A DNA stretch of 64,000 nucleotides from Streptomyces justiciae (GCF_015163075.1 NZ_JADDXU010000008.1:124001-188000), one strand, 5' to 3'; counted from the first letter of the stretch, positions 6,909 through 17,050 are shown. The notes: generated by a model not told the origin, from the sequence alone. A program made the numbers and translations.

Positions 6909-8003
6909 GTGTTCGATCGAAGAGCCCTGCTGGCCGGAGTAGCCTCCCTGGCCCTCACCTTGTCCGCCTGCGGCCTCGAGAGCGACGCCTCCGAGGCCGG
7001 CTCCGGAAGCGGTGCCGAGGGCGCCACCGTCGGCGTCGCGATGCCGACCCGGGCCTCCGATCGCTGGCTCACCGACGGCAAGAGCGTCGTCAGCAACCTC
7101 AAGGCCAAGGGATACAAGGCCAAGCTGGTCTACGGCGACGACGACCCGAAGGCCCAGGTCGCCCAGATCGAGAAGCTGATCGAGGAGGGTGTCTCCGCGC
7201 TGATCATCGCGGCCATCGACAACAGGTCCCTGAACGGCGTGCTGAAGAAGGCCGCCGACGCGAAGATCCCGGTGATCGCCTACGACCGCCTGATCCTCGG
7301 CACCAAGAACGTCGACTACTACGTCTCGTTCGACAACGAGATGGTCGGCCGGATGCAGGCCCACTACATCATCGAGAAGCTCGGTCTGGAGGACGGCAAC
7401 AAGGGCCCGTTCAACATCGAGCTGTTCGCCGGTTCTCCCGACGACAACAACACCAAGTACTTCTTCGCCGGTTCGATGGCGCTCCTGCAACCGTTCCTGG
7501 ACGACAAGCAGTTGGTGGTCCCCTCCGGCCAGACCGAGCTGGACAAGATAACCACCCTCCGCTGGGACGGCCCCACCGCGGAGAAGCGCATGAGCAAGAT
7601 CCTCGCCGGGTACGGCGGCCGGCAGGTCGACGCGGTCCTGTCGCCGTACGACGGCATCTCGCGCGGCGTCCTGGCCGCGCTGCACTCGGACGGCTACGGC
7701 ACCGCCGCCAAGCCCCTCCCGATCGTCACCGGTCAGGACGCCGAACTGGAGTCCGTGAAGTCGATCATCGCGGGCCAGCAGTCGCAGACCGTCTACAAGG
7801 ACGTCCGCCAGCTCGCCGACGCCGCCGTGACCGTCGTCGACGACATCCTCAACGACCGGGTGCCGTGGGTGGACAACTCCGTCGGCTACAAGAACGGCGT
7901 CAAGGCCGTCCCCGCCGTCCTCCTCCAGCCGACGAGCGTCGACAAGACCAACTACGACGTCCTCATCAAGGACGACTACTTCACCGAGGACGAACTGAAG
8001 TAA
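6909..8003 (+). CDS. chvE: ChvE-type sugar-binding lipoprotein (ABC transporter solute receptor)
   Basis: A 364-residue lipoprotein starting at GTG 6909. The signal (FDRRALLAG, hydrophobic core, LSAC) places the lipidated Cys at about residue 21. The mature part is a type I periplasmic-binding (LacI-like) fold: GATVGVAMPT, repeated Lys-rich helices, AAIDNRSLNGVLKKA, IPVIAYDRL and PIVTGQDAELESVKSI. ChvE/XylF-type receptors bind pentoses or hexoses and feed an MmsA/GguA ATPase and a GguB permease. Neither follows: the gene is succeeded by a terminator and a convergent tRNA. It must therefore be an orphan receptor, use a distant transporter, or mark where the rest of the operon was lost. A pentose ligand is plausible given the nearby xylan operon. 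Confidence 0.85.
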   Translation: MFDRRALLAGVASLALTLSACGLESDASEAGSGSGAEGATVGVAMPTRASDRWLTDGKSVVSNLKAKGYKAKLVYGDDDPKAQVAQIEKLIEEGVSALIIAAIDNRSLNGVLKKAADAKIPVIAYDRLILGTKNVDYYVSFDNEMVGRMQAHYIIEKLGLEDGNKGPFNIELFAGSPDDNNTKYFFAGSMALLQPFLDDKQLVVPSGQTELDKITTLRWDGPTAEKRMSKILAGYGGRQVDAVLSPYDGISRGVLAALHSDGYGTAAKPLPIVTGQDAELESVKSIIAGQQSQTVYKDVRQLADAAVTVVDDILNDRVPWVDNSVGYKNGVKAVPAVLLQPTSVDKTNYDVLIKDDYFTEDELK

Positions 8004-8027
8004 CGACACGACGTCCGCACACGACGC

Positions 8028-8063
8028 CGAAGAGCGCCCACGAACATCCATGGGCGCTCTTCG
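8028..8063. terminator. 13-bp stem-loop between the ChvE gene and tRNA-Arg
   Basis: CGAAGAGCGCCCA, a 10-nt loop and the perfect complement, 24 nt after the ChvE stop and 7 nt beyond the tRNA 3' end. It can serve both convergent units. Confidence 0.85.
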
Positions 8064-8069
8064 TTCGCG

Positions 8070-8142
8070 TGCCCCCGGCAGGATTCGAACCTGCGACACC
8101 CGCTTTAGGAGAGCGGTGCTCTATCCCCTGAGCTACGAAGGC
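8070..8142 (-). tRNA. tRNA-Arg (anticodon CCT)
   Basis: A complete 73-nt cloverleaf on the minus strand: acceptor GCCTTCG with CGGGGGC (two G-U pairs at positions 4 and 5), D-arm TAGCTCAGGGGATAGAGCA, anticodon stem CCGCT/AGCGG enclosing loop CTCCTAA (anticodon CCT), and T-arm GCAGG-TTCGAAT-CCTGC with discriminator A. CCA is not encoded. It reads AGG codons. tRNA genes like this are common integration targets, and a gene-poor stretch adjoins its 5' side. Confidence 0.95.
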
Positions 8143-9249
8143 GGGGGCTTGTAGAAAACCTTGCTGAAAACCCAGGGTGTGGATCTTCGGTGAGGAGTAC
8201 AAGCCCGCTGGCCAGACGCGGTTTGACGTGTGCCGCACTACTACCTGAGCGGACAACGCGACGTGCCGACGACTGACCAGGAACAGCGTACCGGATGCGT
8301 GCCACCGAGCGGCCTCCGTATCGGGGTAGGAGATCGGGGTCGTGAGCTGGGGTGCCTCTGACCTGCTGTCTCTGTGACCCGCTGCGCGATGCAGGTGGGA
8401 GCCGAGGGGTAGGGGACCCGGGCGGTTCGACCGTTCTGCTCCCTGCGTCATCTTGTGGGGCCACTTGGCCAGGTCAACCTGGCGTCTGGCATGGCAAGCC
8501 ATCGGCCGAGTGGAGGCGGAGTCCGACTTGCTCTAGTGAATTGCAAGGACGGCCTGTCGGCGGTGATCAAGTGTGAATGTAGAGGGTGGCGGCGTGTTTT
8601 TCCGGGCTGGCCAAATACAGGGTTGAGCGAAACGGCGCTGGTTCTAATTGGCATCCGGAAAGTTTGATGGCCAAATGCAAGATGCGGGAGGGCGCGGCGC
8701 CCTAGGAGTTGGTGTTGTCGCCGACCGACGGGACCGGTACATCGCCCAGGGCACGTGCGTTGTGGCCGGGCGGTCTGCCCGTCTGGCCAGGCGGAATCGT
8801 CAGAAAGGATAGCCGGGCGTTTAGCTCTCTCGTCCCAGAATGAAAGCGGAACCGCCGGTGTGCGGCCAGAAGGGTCAAGGCCAAGACCGGCACTCTCATG
8901 GTGTGGACGCACGCTCCCACCCCTGTGGAAGGACACGGCCGTCAGCACATGACCGGGCATCAGTGGGTCGCGCTGGGTGAGTACGTTCCGACGAGAGAGC
9001 GCCGCTGGAGGCGGTCATGGCGTCGGCGACGACCTGTCTACCAGCAACCGCATCCCGACGCTCTTCGGGGGCGACCTCAGCGGCCGTTGGCTGTCGCGGC
9101 GGGGCCGTACCGGGCCTCCTTGACGCCGTCAGGACTGGCGACAAGACCGTTCCTGACGATGAAGGAGACAGAGCGGCATACCTGGTGCGCTTCGGCCGTT
9201 GTCGGATGTCCCTCTCGTGCCCAGACATCGCCTGTGACTTCACGATCGG
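8143..9249. other. 1.1-kb stretch without a convincing gene
   Basis: Short overlapping open frames exist on both strands, but none has a ribosome-binding site plus a recognisable domain, and codon usage looks non-coding. Base composition dips near 8560-8660 relative to the flanks. It may be decayed DNA next to the tRNA; no attachment-site duplication was found by eye. Confidence 0.5.
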
Positions 9250-9318
9250 TCAATTGGTCACTCCGCCACGGTGCCGGCTGAAGCCGCGTCGGCTCCCCCA
9301 CTCCCACGAACCAATTGA
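9250..9318. promoter_or_regulatory. Inverted pair TCAATTGGT / ACCAATTGA upstream of the secreted hydrolase
   Basis: Two perfectly complementary 9-mers at 9250-9258 and 9310-9318, each built on a CAATTG palindrome, 51-119 nt upstream of the hydrolase start. They look like paired operator half-sites for a dimeric repressor, which is not identified in the window. Confidence 0.45.
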
Positions 9319-9368
9319 TGCCGAGCGACCACGTGCACGGCATGCCCGGCATGCAAAGGAACCCTCAC

Positions 9369-10412
9369 ATGTCCAACAACCACTTCGGTCTCCCCGTACG
9401 GCGCATGGCCGCCCTGGCAGTGGTCGGCGCTTCGATCGTCACCGCTCTCGCCGTCACGCTGCCGGGAACGGCCGATGCCAGCAGCGGTGGACCGGACGTG
9501 GTCCGGCACACGATCAGCCACAAGGTCGCACTCACCGACGACGGGCCCGCCGACCAGACTCTGAGCGCCGTGGTTTACGAACCGAAGGACCAGCGGGCCC
9601 GCGGGATCCAGGTGATGATCCCCGGCGCCACCTACGACCACCGGTACTACGACCTGAACTCCCGCGTCTCGCAGGCGCGTGAGGCGGCCGAGGACGGCTG
9701 GATCGCCGTCGCCGTCGACCGCCTCGGCACCGGCAGGTCCAGCCAACCGGCCGCCGACAAGTTGAACGGCGCAACCCACGCCGCGACCATCCATCAGCTC
9801 GTCACCAAGCTCAGGACCATCTACAAGGACCTGCCGGTCGCGCTGGTCGGCCACTCCCTGGGAAGCACGATCGCCATCGAGGAGGCGGCGCACTACAAAG
9901 ACGTCGACGCCGTTGTCACGACAGGGTTCCTCCACCACAGCGGTGCCGCCGGCGGACTGCTGGGTACCCTGCTGCACCCCGCCGCCGAGGACCCCGAGTT
10001 CACCGACCGCTCGACGGTACCCGCCGGCTACCTCACCACCCGGGACGGCCTGCGCCATCTGTTCTACTGGCCGTTCAACGCCGACTTGAGGACCGTCGAA
10101 GCCGACGCCGCCGCCAAGCAGACCACCACGGCGAGCGAGGTGACGGGCTTTGTCACCGAGCAGAACGACGACACGTTCGCCAAGGAGGTCACGGTCCCGG
10201 TGCTGGCGGCCGTGGGCGAACACGACCTGTTCTTCTTCGACCCGGCCGACCGTCCCAAGGCCGTCGCCGAAGAGCCGCATGCCTACCCCGCCAGCCCCGA
10301 GGCCGACACCAAGGTCGTCCCCGACGCGGGTCATGATCTGGCTCTGCAGCGCAACGCCGACACCACCACCGCCTTCATCGACACATGGTTGTCCAGGAAG
10401 ATCCGCCCCTGA
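9369..10412 (+). CDS. Secreted alpha/beta hydrolase
   Basis: A 347-residue exported protein starting at ATG 9369. Signal peptide residues 1-38 (PVRRMAALAVVGAS, cleavage near ADASS). The fold is alpha/beta hydrolase: VMIPGATYDHRYYD near the oxyanion region, nucleophile elbow ALVGHSLGSTIA (Ser), acid AAVGEHDLFF (Asp) and DAGHDLAL (His). It is a serine esterase or lipase-like enzyme acting outside the cell; the substrate is unknown. It stands alone, followed after 262 bp by another exported-hydrolase gene. The double CAATTG repeat upstream suggests repressor control. Confidence 0.8.
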   Translation: MSNNHFGLPVRRMAALAVVGASIVTALAVTLPGTADASSGGPDVVRHTISHKVALTDDGPADQTLSAVVYEPKDQRARGIQVMIPGATYDHRYYDLNSRVSQAREAAEDGWIAVAVDRLGTGRSSQPAADKLNGATHAATIHQLVTKLRTIYKDLPVALVGHSLGSTIAIEEAAHYKDVDAVVTTGFLHHSGAAGGLLGTLLHPAAEDPEFTDRSTVPAGYLTTRDGLRHLFYWPFNADLRTVEADAAAKQTTTASEVTGFVTEQNDDTFAKEVTVPVLAAVGEHDLFFFDPADRPKAVAEEPHAYPASPEADTKVVPDAGHDLALQRNADTTTAFIDTWLSRKIRP

Positions 10413-10674
10413 CACGGTCGTCGACGGCCCGGACACTCACTGGCCGGCACTCACCGTCCTGCCGCGCAGACCGGACCCGGTCCACCGGGCCACGTGCGTG
10501 CCCGCTCTACCGAGGAGCGGGCCTGCTCGCCGTGGCCCCGTTTGGTCCGGACGCGAGCGGCTTCTCCAGTGCTGTCGAGGGCAGAGGCCTGGCTGCCTTC
10601 CTTGGCGGCCCTCCGTTTGGGCATCCAAGGCATGTGAATGCCGGTCAGAACCCCCCACCTCCGGAGTTTTACTC

Positions 10675-13600
10675 GTGACCACAGCCCAGGGACTCCCCGG
10701 CGATCCCTCCGACGAACAGCAGACCGACCCTGTGACGGGCACGCCCGCACACCTTTACGCAGACGGACCCGGCGGGACGCTCGCTGGACGGCTCCCCTCA
10801 GGTGTCTCCCGGCGGGGGTTCCTGGGCGCGGCGGCTCTGGGCAGCGTGGGTGCAGCGTTCGTTCCGGTCTCGGCGTCTCCTGCAGCGGCAGCATCCTCCG
10901 CCCCTTCGCCGGACGGAGCCTATGCCCGGGGCCTGTATACCCGGACGCTGACGTTCACCACAGCCACCAACGCCTCCGCGACGGTCTCGCCCGACGGGGA
11001 CCGGCTCGTCATCGAGGTGCAGGGGGTGCTGTGGGCGTTGTCCCGCCACGGGGGAACGGCGACCGCGCTGACCGCCCCAGACCTCGAACCGACCCGTCCC
11101 GCCTGGTCGCCGGACGGCTCGGCGATCGCCTTCTGCTCCTACAAGGGCGGCGGCTTCCACGTGTGGACGATGGCCCCGGACGGCTCGAACCCGCGTCGAC
11201 TCACCTCCGGTCCATGGGACGACCGGGGTGCGTCGTGGTCGCCCGACGGCACGCGGATCGCCTTCGCCTCCGAGCGCGGTGGGGACCCGGTGCGGGGCAG
11301 CTCGTACGACATCTGGACCGTCGAGGTGGCGACCGGTGAGCTGACCCGCCTGACCGGTCGGCCGGACGTCGAGGACTACGACCCCGCCTGGCACCCGGAC
11401 GGCGACCGGATCCTGTTCGTACGCGCGGACGCCGCCGGAGCACGGACCATCGCCTCCGTACCGGCCGCCGGCGGCGAGGTCACCACGGTACGCACGGTGG
11501 ACTCCGGCACGCTGATGTGTCCCGCCGTCTCCAAGGACGGCCGTCTGGCCTTCGTGTGGACCGCCGGTGGTACCCAGTTCGCTGCCGCGACATCGGCGCT
11601 GGTCGTGGACGGCCCCACGGTCTCGGGCACCGAGGACGTCTCGCCGCTTCCGCCCTGCTGGACACCGGACGGCGGCCTGCTCTACTTCGCCGACGGCCGG
11701 CTCAAGGCCCTGAACGCCACGCTGGAACCGGCCGGGACATCCCGTTCACCGCTTCACTGGGCGTCCCCAGGCCCGCGTACCGCCGCAAGGTACGCGACTT
11801 CGACTCCACCGCCCGCAGGTCGGTGCGCGGCGTCCACCTCCCGGCGCTCTCACCCGACGGCGGATCCGTCGTCTTCGCTGCCCTGAACGCCCTGTGGCTG
11901 ATGCCCGTCGGCGCGCGGCCCCGCAGGCTGTTCCGGGCCGCCCCCTCCGCGTATGTGCAGATGCCCTCGTGGGCCAGGGACGGAAAGAGCATCGTCTACT
12001 CGTACGACGGTGACGCCGGCGGCGACGGTCTGGCCGCCGTCCACCGGCTCTTCCCCGGCACCGGTGAGGACACCGTCCTGGCCAGCGGCGGCCGCCTCAA
12101 CCCGGCCCTCTCGCCCGACGGGGACCGGCTCGCCTGTCAGGACACCACCGGCAACCTCCTCCTCGTCGACGTCGCCTCGGGCACCGAGACCAAGCTCGCC
12201 GCGCCCCTCGGCGGCAACGGCCTGCCGGGCCGCCCCAGTTGGTCCCCGGACGGCCGGTACATCGCCCTGTGCGACCGCAACCGGCTCAACCAGCGGTTCC
12301 GCGAGGGCTACAACGTGATCCGGGTGATCGACACCCGGGACGGTTCCTCCAGAGCCTTCCTGCCGCTGCCCCACACCTCGGTGTCCGACCGCTGCGACAG
12401 CGGACCGGTCTGGCCACCCGACGGGACGTCCCTGGCGCTGGTCGTGGAGTCCGCGCTGTGGGTCCTGCCCGTCGGCGCGGACGGCACGCCCGCCGGCCGG
12501 CCGCAGCGGATCACCGATGAACCGGCCGACCATCCGTCGTGGTCCGGCGACTCCCGCCGCCTGCTCTACCTCTCCGGCGGCCGACTGCGGCTGATCAACC
12601 GGGACGGCACCGGCCGCCGTACCCTCCCGGTCCGGCTGGCGACCGCCCGCCGCCTGCCGCCGGGCACCGACGTGACCCGGGTGCACGCCGGACGGCTGTG
12701 GGACGGCACCGGGAACACCGTCCACGAGGATGTCGACATCGTCATCACCGGCAACCGCATCACCGCTGTCGAACCGCACCGCTCCGGTGCCGGGCGGGCG
12801 GGAGAGCGCCGGATCGACGCCTCGAACTCCACCGTCGTCCCCGGGCTGTGGGACTCGCACACCCACCCGTACCAGAACATCTACGGCGGCCGTCAGACCA
12901 GCCTCATGCTCGCCTACGGCATCACCACCAACGTGTCCCTGGGCGGCTTCGCCTACGAGCAGGCCCGCCTGCGCGAAGCCGCCGACAGCGGCGCCATCGC
13001 CGGCCCCCGGCTGCTCACCACCGGCGAACTCATCGACGGAAGCCGGGTCGCGTACAGCATGGGCCGTGCCCACAACACCCCCGACGGCCTGCGGCGGACC
13101 CTCGAACGGGCCGTCGCGCTCGACTACGACTTCGTCAAGACCTACGTCCGCGCCCCCGCCTGGATCATGGCAGAGGCGGCCCGGACGGCCCACGAGCTCG
13201 GTGTCCCCGCCGGAAGCCACCTGCTGACGCCCGGCATCCAGGTCGGCCAGGACCTGACGACGCATCTGACGGCCACCCAGCGCCAGGAGTACGGCCGCTC
13301 CGCGTCCGCGACCGGACACACCTACGAGGACGTCCAGGGCATCTACCGCGACGGCCGCTTCGGGATCATCATCACCCCCTTCAACGCCCTCTACCTGCTC
13401 GGAGACGACCCGGCCCTCGCCGACGACCCCCGGGTGACCACCCTCATGCCCCCGTGGGACACCGCCACCGTGAAAGCCCTGGCCAAGGCCCGGCCCACCG
13501 AGGAACAACTGCGGGAACTGCGCCTGGAGATGACCGCCTATCGGCGGATCGTCGCCGACGGCGGCACGCTCGCCATGGGGACCGACTCCCCCCTCGCTCC

Positions 13601-13958
13601 CATCGGCCTCCAGGTCCACCTCGGCCTGCGCGCCCTCCACCGGTACGCCGGTCTCTCCCCCGCCCAAGCCCTGCGTACCGCCACTGTCGTGCCCGCCCGG
13701 ATGTTCGGCGTCGAGGACGATCTGGGCACCGCGGAACCCGGCAAGCTGGCCGACCTCACGGTGATCGACGGCAACCCCTTCCAGGACTTCACCGACCTGA
13801 CACGCGTCGCCTGGGTGATGCGCGACGGCATCGTCCACCGCCAGGAGGACCTGGTCGGCCCTCACCACCTGGCCGCCGACCCGGCGAACGGTGACAGCGA
13901 GCACCACTGGCACGAGGTCGGCCAGATCATCCGACGCGAAGGCTGCTGCGCGACCTGA
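10675..13958 (+). pseudogene. Frameshifted Tat-exported TolB-like beta-propeller / amidohydrolase
   Basis: One gene split over two frames. Frame 1 (GTG 10675 to stop 11886) starts with a Tat signal (SRRGFLGAAALG) and TolB/WD40-like repeats (WSPDGSAIAF, WSPDGTRIAFAS, WHPDGDRILF). At 11728-11736 (GGCCGGGAC) the propeller continues in another frame (RDIPFTASLGV, LSPDGDRLA, WSPDGRYIAL) and runs into an amidohydrolase domain up to 13958 with GLWDSHTHPY (metal H-x-H), a His in GVPAGSH, MGTDSPL and the closing GKLADLTVIDGNP strand. The shift is equivalent to losing one base; repaired, the product would be about 1,090 residues. A sequencing or assembly error in the G/C run is as likely as a real mutation. 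Such enzymes are metal-dependent secreted hydrolases of unknown substrate. Confidence 0.85.
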
Positions 13959-13960
13959 CC

Positions 13961-13977
13961 GGCCCGGCTGCCGGGCC
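13961..13977. terminator. 8-bp palindromic stem between convergent genes
   Basis: GGCCCGGC-T-GCCGGGCC directly after the amidohydrolase stop and 30 nt before the convergent glycosyltransferase stop. The loop is very short if all pairs form, so confidence is moderate. Confidence 0.5.
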
Positions 13978-14007
13978 CCGGCTCACTGCCCTGCGGGTCG
14001 CGCCCGG

Positions 14008-15132
14008 TCAGCGGTGAGCGGTCGCGAGGTCCTCGAAATCGGCGACCAGCGCGGCCGGCGACGGCAGGGCGGCGATCTCGTCCTGCGTGGCGAGGGCCGC
14101 CTTGCGCAGCCCTGTGTCGTTCAGGAGGGTGTCGAGCAGTTCTGCTTCCACGGCCGCGGCCCGCAGGGCGATGCCCCGGGTCACGGCCGCGGCGGCGTTG
14201 GAGAAGTTGTCGGCGCCCTGCGGCACGATCAGCTGCGGCACCCCGACGGCGGCTGCCGTCATCAGGCTGCCCGCGCCGCCGTGGTGGATCACCGCGTCGC
14301 AGGTGTCCAGCAGGGGGGCCAGGGGCACCCATGGCGTCAGCGGTCGGACGTTCGACGGCAGCTTGCCGAGCGGGGTGAGGTCGGTGGCGCCGACGGCGAG
14401 CAGGAATTCCGCGTCGGCCGTGGCCGCCTGTTCGGTGAGCCGGGCGACGAACTCGAGAAGGGCCGGTCCCCTCATGACCGTGCCGAGCGTGACGGCGACC
14501 CTCCGCCGACCGCCGCGTGCGGTGAGATCCGTCGGCACCAGCCCGCCGCCGTTGAACGGGACGTACCTGACCCGCCGGCCCGAGCCGTCACCGCCGAGCG
14601 AGGCCGGGACCACGTCGAGGACGGTGCGCCGGGGTGGCCCGATCACCGCGCGGGCCTGGTACTCGTCGGCCAGGGTGGCCGTCATGCTGTCGACGATGGG
14701 CAGAGCCGCGGACACCCCGAAGTGGTGCACCACGGTGGGGATGTCCAGCCGGGCCGCGACGAGTGGTGCGGCGGCCTGCATCGTCGCGTGCACGACGACG
14801 TCCGGCTGCCAGGCCTCGGCCAGCCGGAACAGATCGTCGATGGTGGACCGGCTGAGTTCGGCGTAGCCGGCCAGGGCCATGCGCCAGGTCTCCTCCTCCG
14901 TGCGCTCGCCGGAGACGAAGGGGAGGCCACGGCCGTTGGCGCGCACGAGGGCGTCGGTCAGGGTCGACCCGTCGCCCACCGCGATCACGGGAAAACCTGT
15001 CGGAGTCAGGTCGTCGACCGGGATCTGACCGGCGAACAGGACGTCGTGTCCGGCCGATCGCAGGGCCTGGGCGGTCGGGATCATGGGGAAGACGTGACCG
15101 GCTCTGGACGGGCCGGTGAACAGGATTCGCAC
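14008..15132 (-). CDS. GT1 (MGT/EryCIII-like) glycosyltransferase
   Basis: A 374-residue GT-B glycosyltransferase starting at GTG 15132, with AAGGGAG about 8 nt upstream; an in-frame GTG 9 nt further up overlaps that site. The N-terminal acceptor domain begins RILFTGPSRAGHVFPM (the G-x-x-GHV/P motif). The C-terminal donor domain has VAVTLGTVMRG, PWVPLAPLL and the nucleotide-sugar signature HHGGAGSLMTA ... VPQGADNFSNA. Homologues transfer deoxysugars or glucose to macrolides and other small molecules, for biosynthesis or for inactivation. No polyketide or deoxysugar genes are nearby, so detoxifying glycosylation is more likely than biosynthesis. A HATPase-LuxR regulator lies upstream on the same strand. 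Confidence 0.85.
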   Translation of the reverse strand: MRILFTGPSRAGHVFPMIPTAQALRSAGHDVLFAGQIPVDDLTPTGFPVIAVGDGSTLTDALVRANGRGLPFVSGERTEEETWRMALAGYAELSRSTIDDLFRLAEAWQPDVVVHATMQAAAPLVAARLDIPTVVHHFGVSAALPIVDSMTATLADEYQARAVIGPPRRTVLDVVPASLGGDGSGRRVRYVPFNGGGLVPTDLTARGGRRRVAVTLGTVMRGPALLEFVARLTEQAATADAEFLLAVGATDLTPLGKLPSNVRPLTPWVPLAPLLDTCDAVIHHGGAGSLMTAAAVGVPQLIVPQGADNFSNAAAAVTRGIALRAAAVEAELLDTLLNDTGLRKAALATQDEIAALPSPAALVADFEDLATAHR

Positions 15133-15289
15133 GGTGTGCACTCCCTTGCTGCGGGGCGCCGCTCTGCTGTCGGCGTCGCATGGGGTGAGCGCCCCTTCAA
15201 AGGGAAGGACGCGTTCCGGCAAGGGAGGGTTGATCGAAGGGCGGCCGCCATGGATCCGCGCGTCGGACGGTGTCGTCACGGACGCTCTC

Positions 15290-16501
15290 TCACAGGCGTG
15301 CCGCGCGGCCCAGGGCCGCGGCCTCTCCCCGGGTACGTACGCCCAGTTTGGACAGGATCTGCCGGACATGGAACTTGACGGTGTGTTCGCTGACATGCAG
15401 GTGTTCGGCGATCTGCGGATTGGTCCGGCCGCGGGCGAGTTCCACCATCACCTCACGCTCCCTTGAGCTGAGTTCGCGCAGCAGCTCTACGTCGGTGCTG
15501 GGCGGCAGGACGAGTGGAATGCGGGCGGTGAGCGTGGTGCCCCAGCCTGGCACGGTGTCCATGCTGAAGTCGCCGCCGAGCGGCGCCAGGCGCTCACGCA
15601 TCCGGTATTCGCCCTGATGCCGCGGGAACGAGGCGCAGTCGCCGTCGTCACGGACTTCCAGCACCAGCCGGTCGTCGGTCACCTGCCAGGCCACGCGGAT
15701 CCGCCGGGGGCGGGTGTGCTCCAGCATCGCCAGCACGCAGCCGCGGGCCACGGCGGTCGCGGCCTCGCCCACCAGAGTCGGAAGCAGCCGGTCGGCGGCC
15801 ACGGGGGGCACTGTCTCCAGGTCCACGTCGGTGTGGAGCACCAGCGGCCGCAGTTGCTCGGTGAGCAGCGTGAAGGCGCGTTCCGCGGTGCACTCCTGTT
15901 CGGCGGAGGCGGTGCGCAGAGTGGTCAGGGCGGTCGAGGCGATGTCCGTGGCCGCCTGACGTGCCTGGGCGTCGTCCAGCCGCTTGGAGCGAAGGGTGGC
16001 GAGCAGGGCCTGGAGCGTGACGGCTTGGGTGTTGCGGGCGATGAGGAGTTGCTTGGCGTGCTCCCCGGCGAAGAAGCGCTCCGCCGCTGTGGACGGCGCC
16101 GGGCCGGAGCGGGATAGCAGGGCCGCCGCGAGTTCCCACCCGCCCTGCACCGCCGGGTAGGCGTGCTCGGTGTCCACCGGGTCGGTGGCGTCAACCAGGA
16201 CGAGGAGGCTGCCGGGTGCCCACGGTCCCACGGTCGCGGCCACGATGGTCGGGCGGGTGGTGCCGCCGATGACGACCGGCTTGTGCCAGGGGCGGCCGGG
16301 TACCGCCAGCTCGGCCAGCGCGGCCAGTTCGTCGGCACTCGGCCCGTCGCCGTCGGCGGCGGGTGTCACGCTGATCTCTCCGGCGACCAGGGCGGCGGCC
16401 CAGCGGTGGGGGACCTTGTCGCGGATCGCCGCAGACAGGCGCGGCAGTATCTCCTCGGCACTGGTTGTGGCGAGTACCAGTGCCCAGTCTTCGGTCACCA
16501 T
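15290..16501 (-). CDS. LuxR-type regulator with fused HATPase-like domain (copy 1)
   Basis: A 403-residue cytoplasmic protein. The N-terminal half is a divergent sensor region. Residues about 140-230 form the helical dimerisation part and residues about 240-330 an HATPase-like domain whose end is recognisable (RERLAPLGG, VPGWGTTLTARIP). The C-terminus (about 335-403) is a LuxR HTH: LSSREREVMVELARGRTN, IAEHLHVSEHTVKFHVRQIL. It looks like a NarL-type kinase and its output domain compressed in one chain, with no receiver domain or phospho-acceptor Asp. It is a paralogue of the protein encoded at 18141-19418 and lies 157 bp upstream of, and on the same strand as, the glycosyltransferase. Confidence 0.8.
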   Translation of the reverse strand: MVTEDWALVLATTSAEEILPRLSAAIRDKVPHRWAAALVAGEISVTPAADGDGPSADELAALAELAVPGRPWHKPVVIGGTTRPTIVAATVGPWAPGSLLVLVDATDPVDTEHAYPAVQGGWELAAALLSRSGPAPSTAAERFFAGEHAKQLLIARNTQAVTLQALLATLRSKRLDDAQARQAATDIASTALTTLRTASAEQECTAERAFTLLTEQLRPLVLHTDVDLETVPPVAADRLLPTLVGEAATAVARGCVLAMLEHTRPRRIRVAWQVTDDRLVLEVRDDGDCASFPRHQGEYRMRERLAPLGGDFSMDTVPGWGTTLTARIPLVLPPSTDVELLRELSSREREVMVELARGRTNPQIAEHLHVSEHTVKFHVRQILSKLGVRTRGEAAALGRAARL

Positions 16502-16738
16502 GACCTCCCTGCTCCATCAGCTAGGCAAACTCTCCCAAGGAGCAGCCAGGTTCTCCCGGGCGCGATGTGATCATCATGCTGTCGCGCGCCTTCTTCAGTG
16601 CTTGCTTCCAGGCCGACATCCTGCTGCGCGACTCTCACCCCCCACCAAACGGAGATGTGGCGCATGTTCGAACATATGGGAAAGATATCCCGGCGAAATG
16701 AGGAGCGTGGGGCGGGCATCGTGCCCTGGGAGGAACGC

Positions 16739-17032
16739 GTCGCCGTCGCCGGTACGTACACCGTCGAGGTCATGGGCTACTCGGTGCCGTCGGGCTCGAC
16801 CGCGTACGACTACCACGAAACGTACTTCTCCAGCGCGATCGGCTCGGTCACGGTTCACGGCCCGCCGTCGGTGAAGCTCGGCACGGGCGGTTCGACGACA
16901 GCGTCCGCCGACGTCACCGTCGCGGCAGCTCCGTCCGCGGGCCGCGAGGTCTTTGCCGAGGTGCGGCTGCGAAGTGCCGGCGGGGCGACCGTGGGCGTCG
17001 GCGGCATGAAGATCGAGAAGGTCACGCCGTAG
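16739..17032 (+). pseudogene. C-terminal remnant of a secreted S8 (subtilisin-like) peptidase
   Basis: The open frame 16598-17032 encodes, from about 16739 on, a segment that looks like the extreme C-terminus of large Streptomyces subtilases: AGTYTVEVMGYSVPSGSTAY, DYHETYFSSAIGSVTV, then GREVFAEVRLRSA and the closing GGMKIEKVTP. The catalytic Asp/His/Ser domain, the signal peptide and everything else are absent, and the upstream 140 bp show no homology. I therefore call it a truncated gene. Recognition rests on memory of the family's C-terminal beta-sandwich and needs a search. Confidence 0.6.
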
Positions 17033-17050
17033 GCACAGCGGCGCACGGAG

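Noticed and set aside
8143..9369. Integrated element next to tRNA-Arg
   Set aside because: No integrase, excisionase or duplicated tRNA segment was found, so only a gene-poor gap is recorded.
11850..13913. Long open frame on the minus strand (687 codons)
   Set aside because: It is the reverse-frame shadow of the amidohydrolase gene, with Gly/Val/Asp-rich composition and no motif.
14008..15132. Glycosyltransferase as part of a natural-product cluster
   Set aside because: No polyketide, peptide or deoxysugar biosynthesis genes lie within reach; a detoxifying enzyme is simpler.
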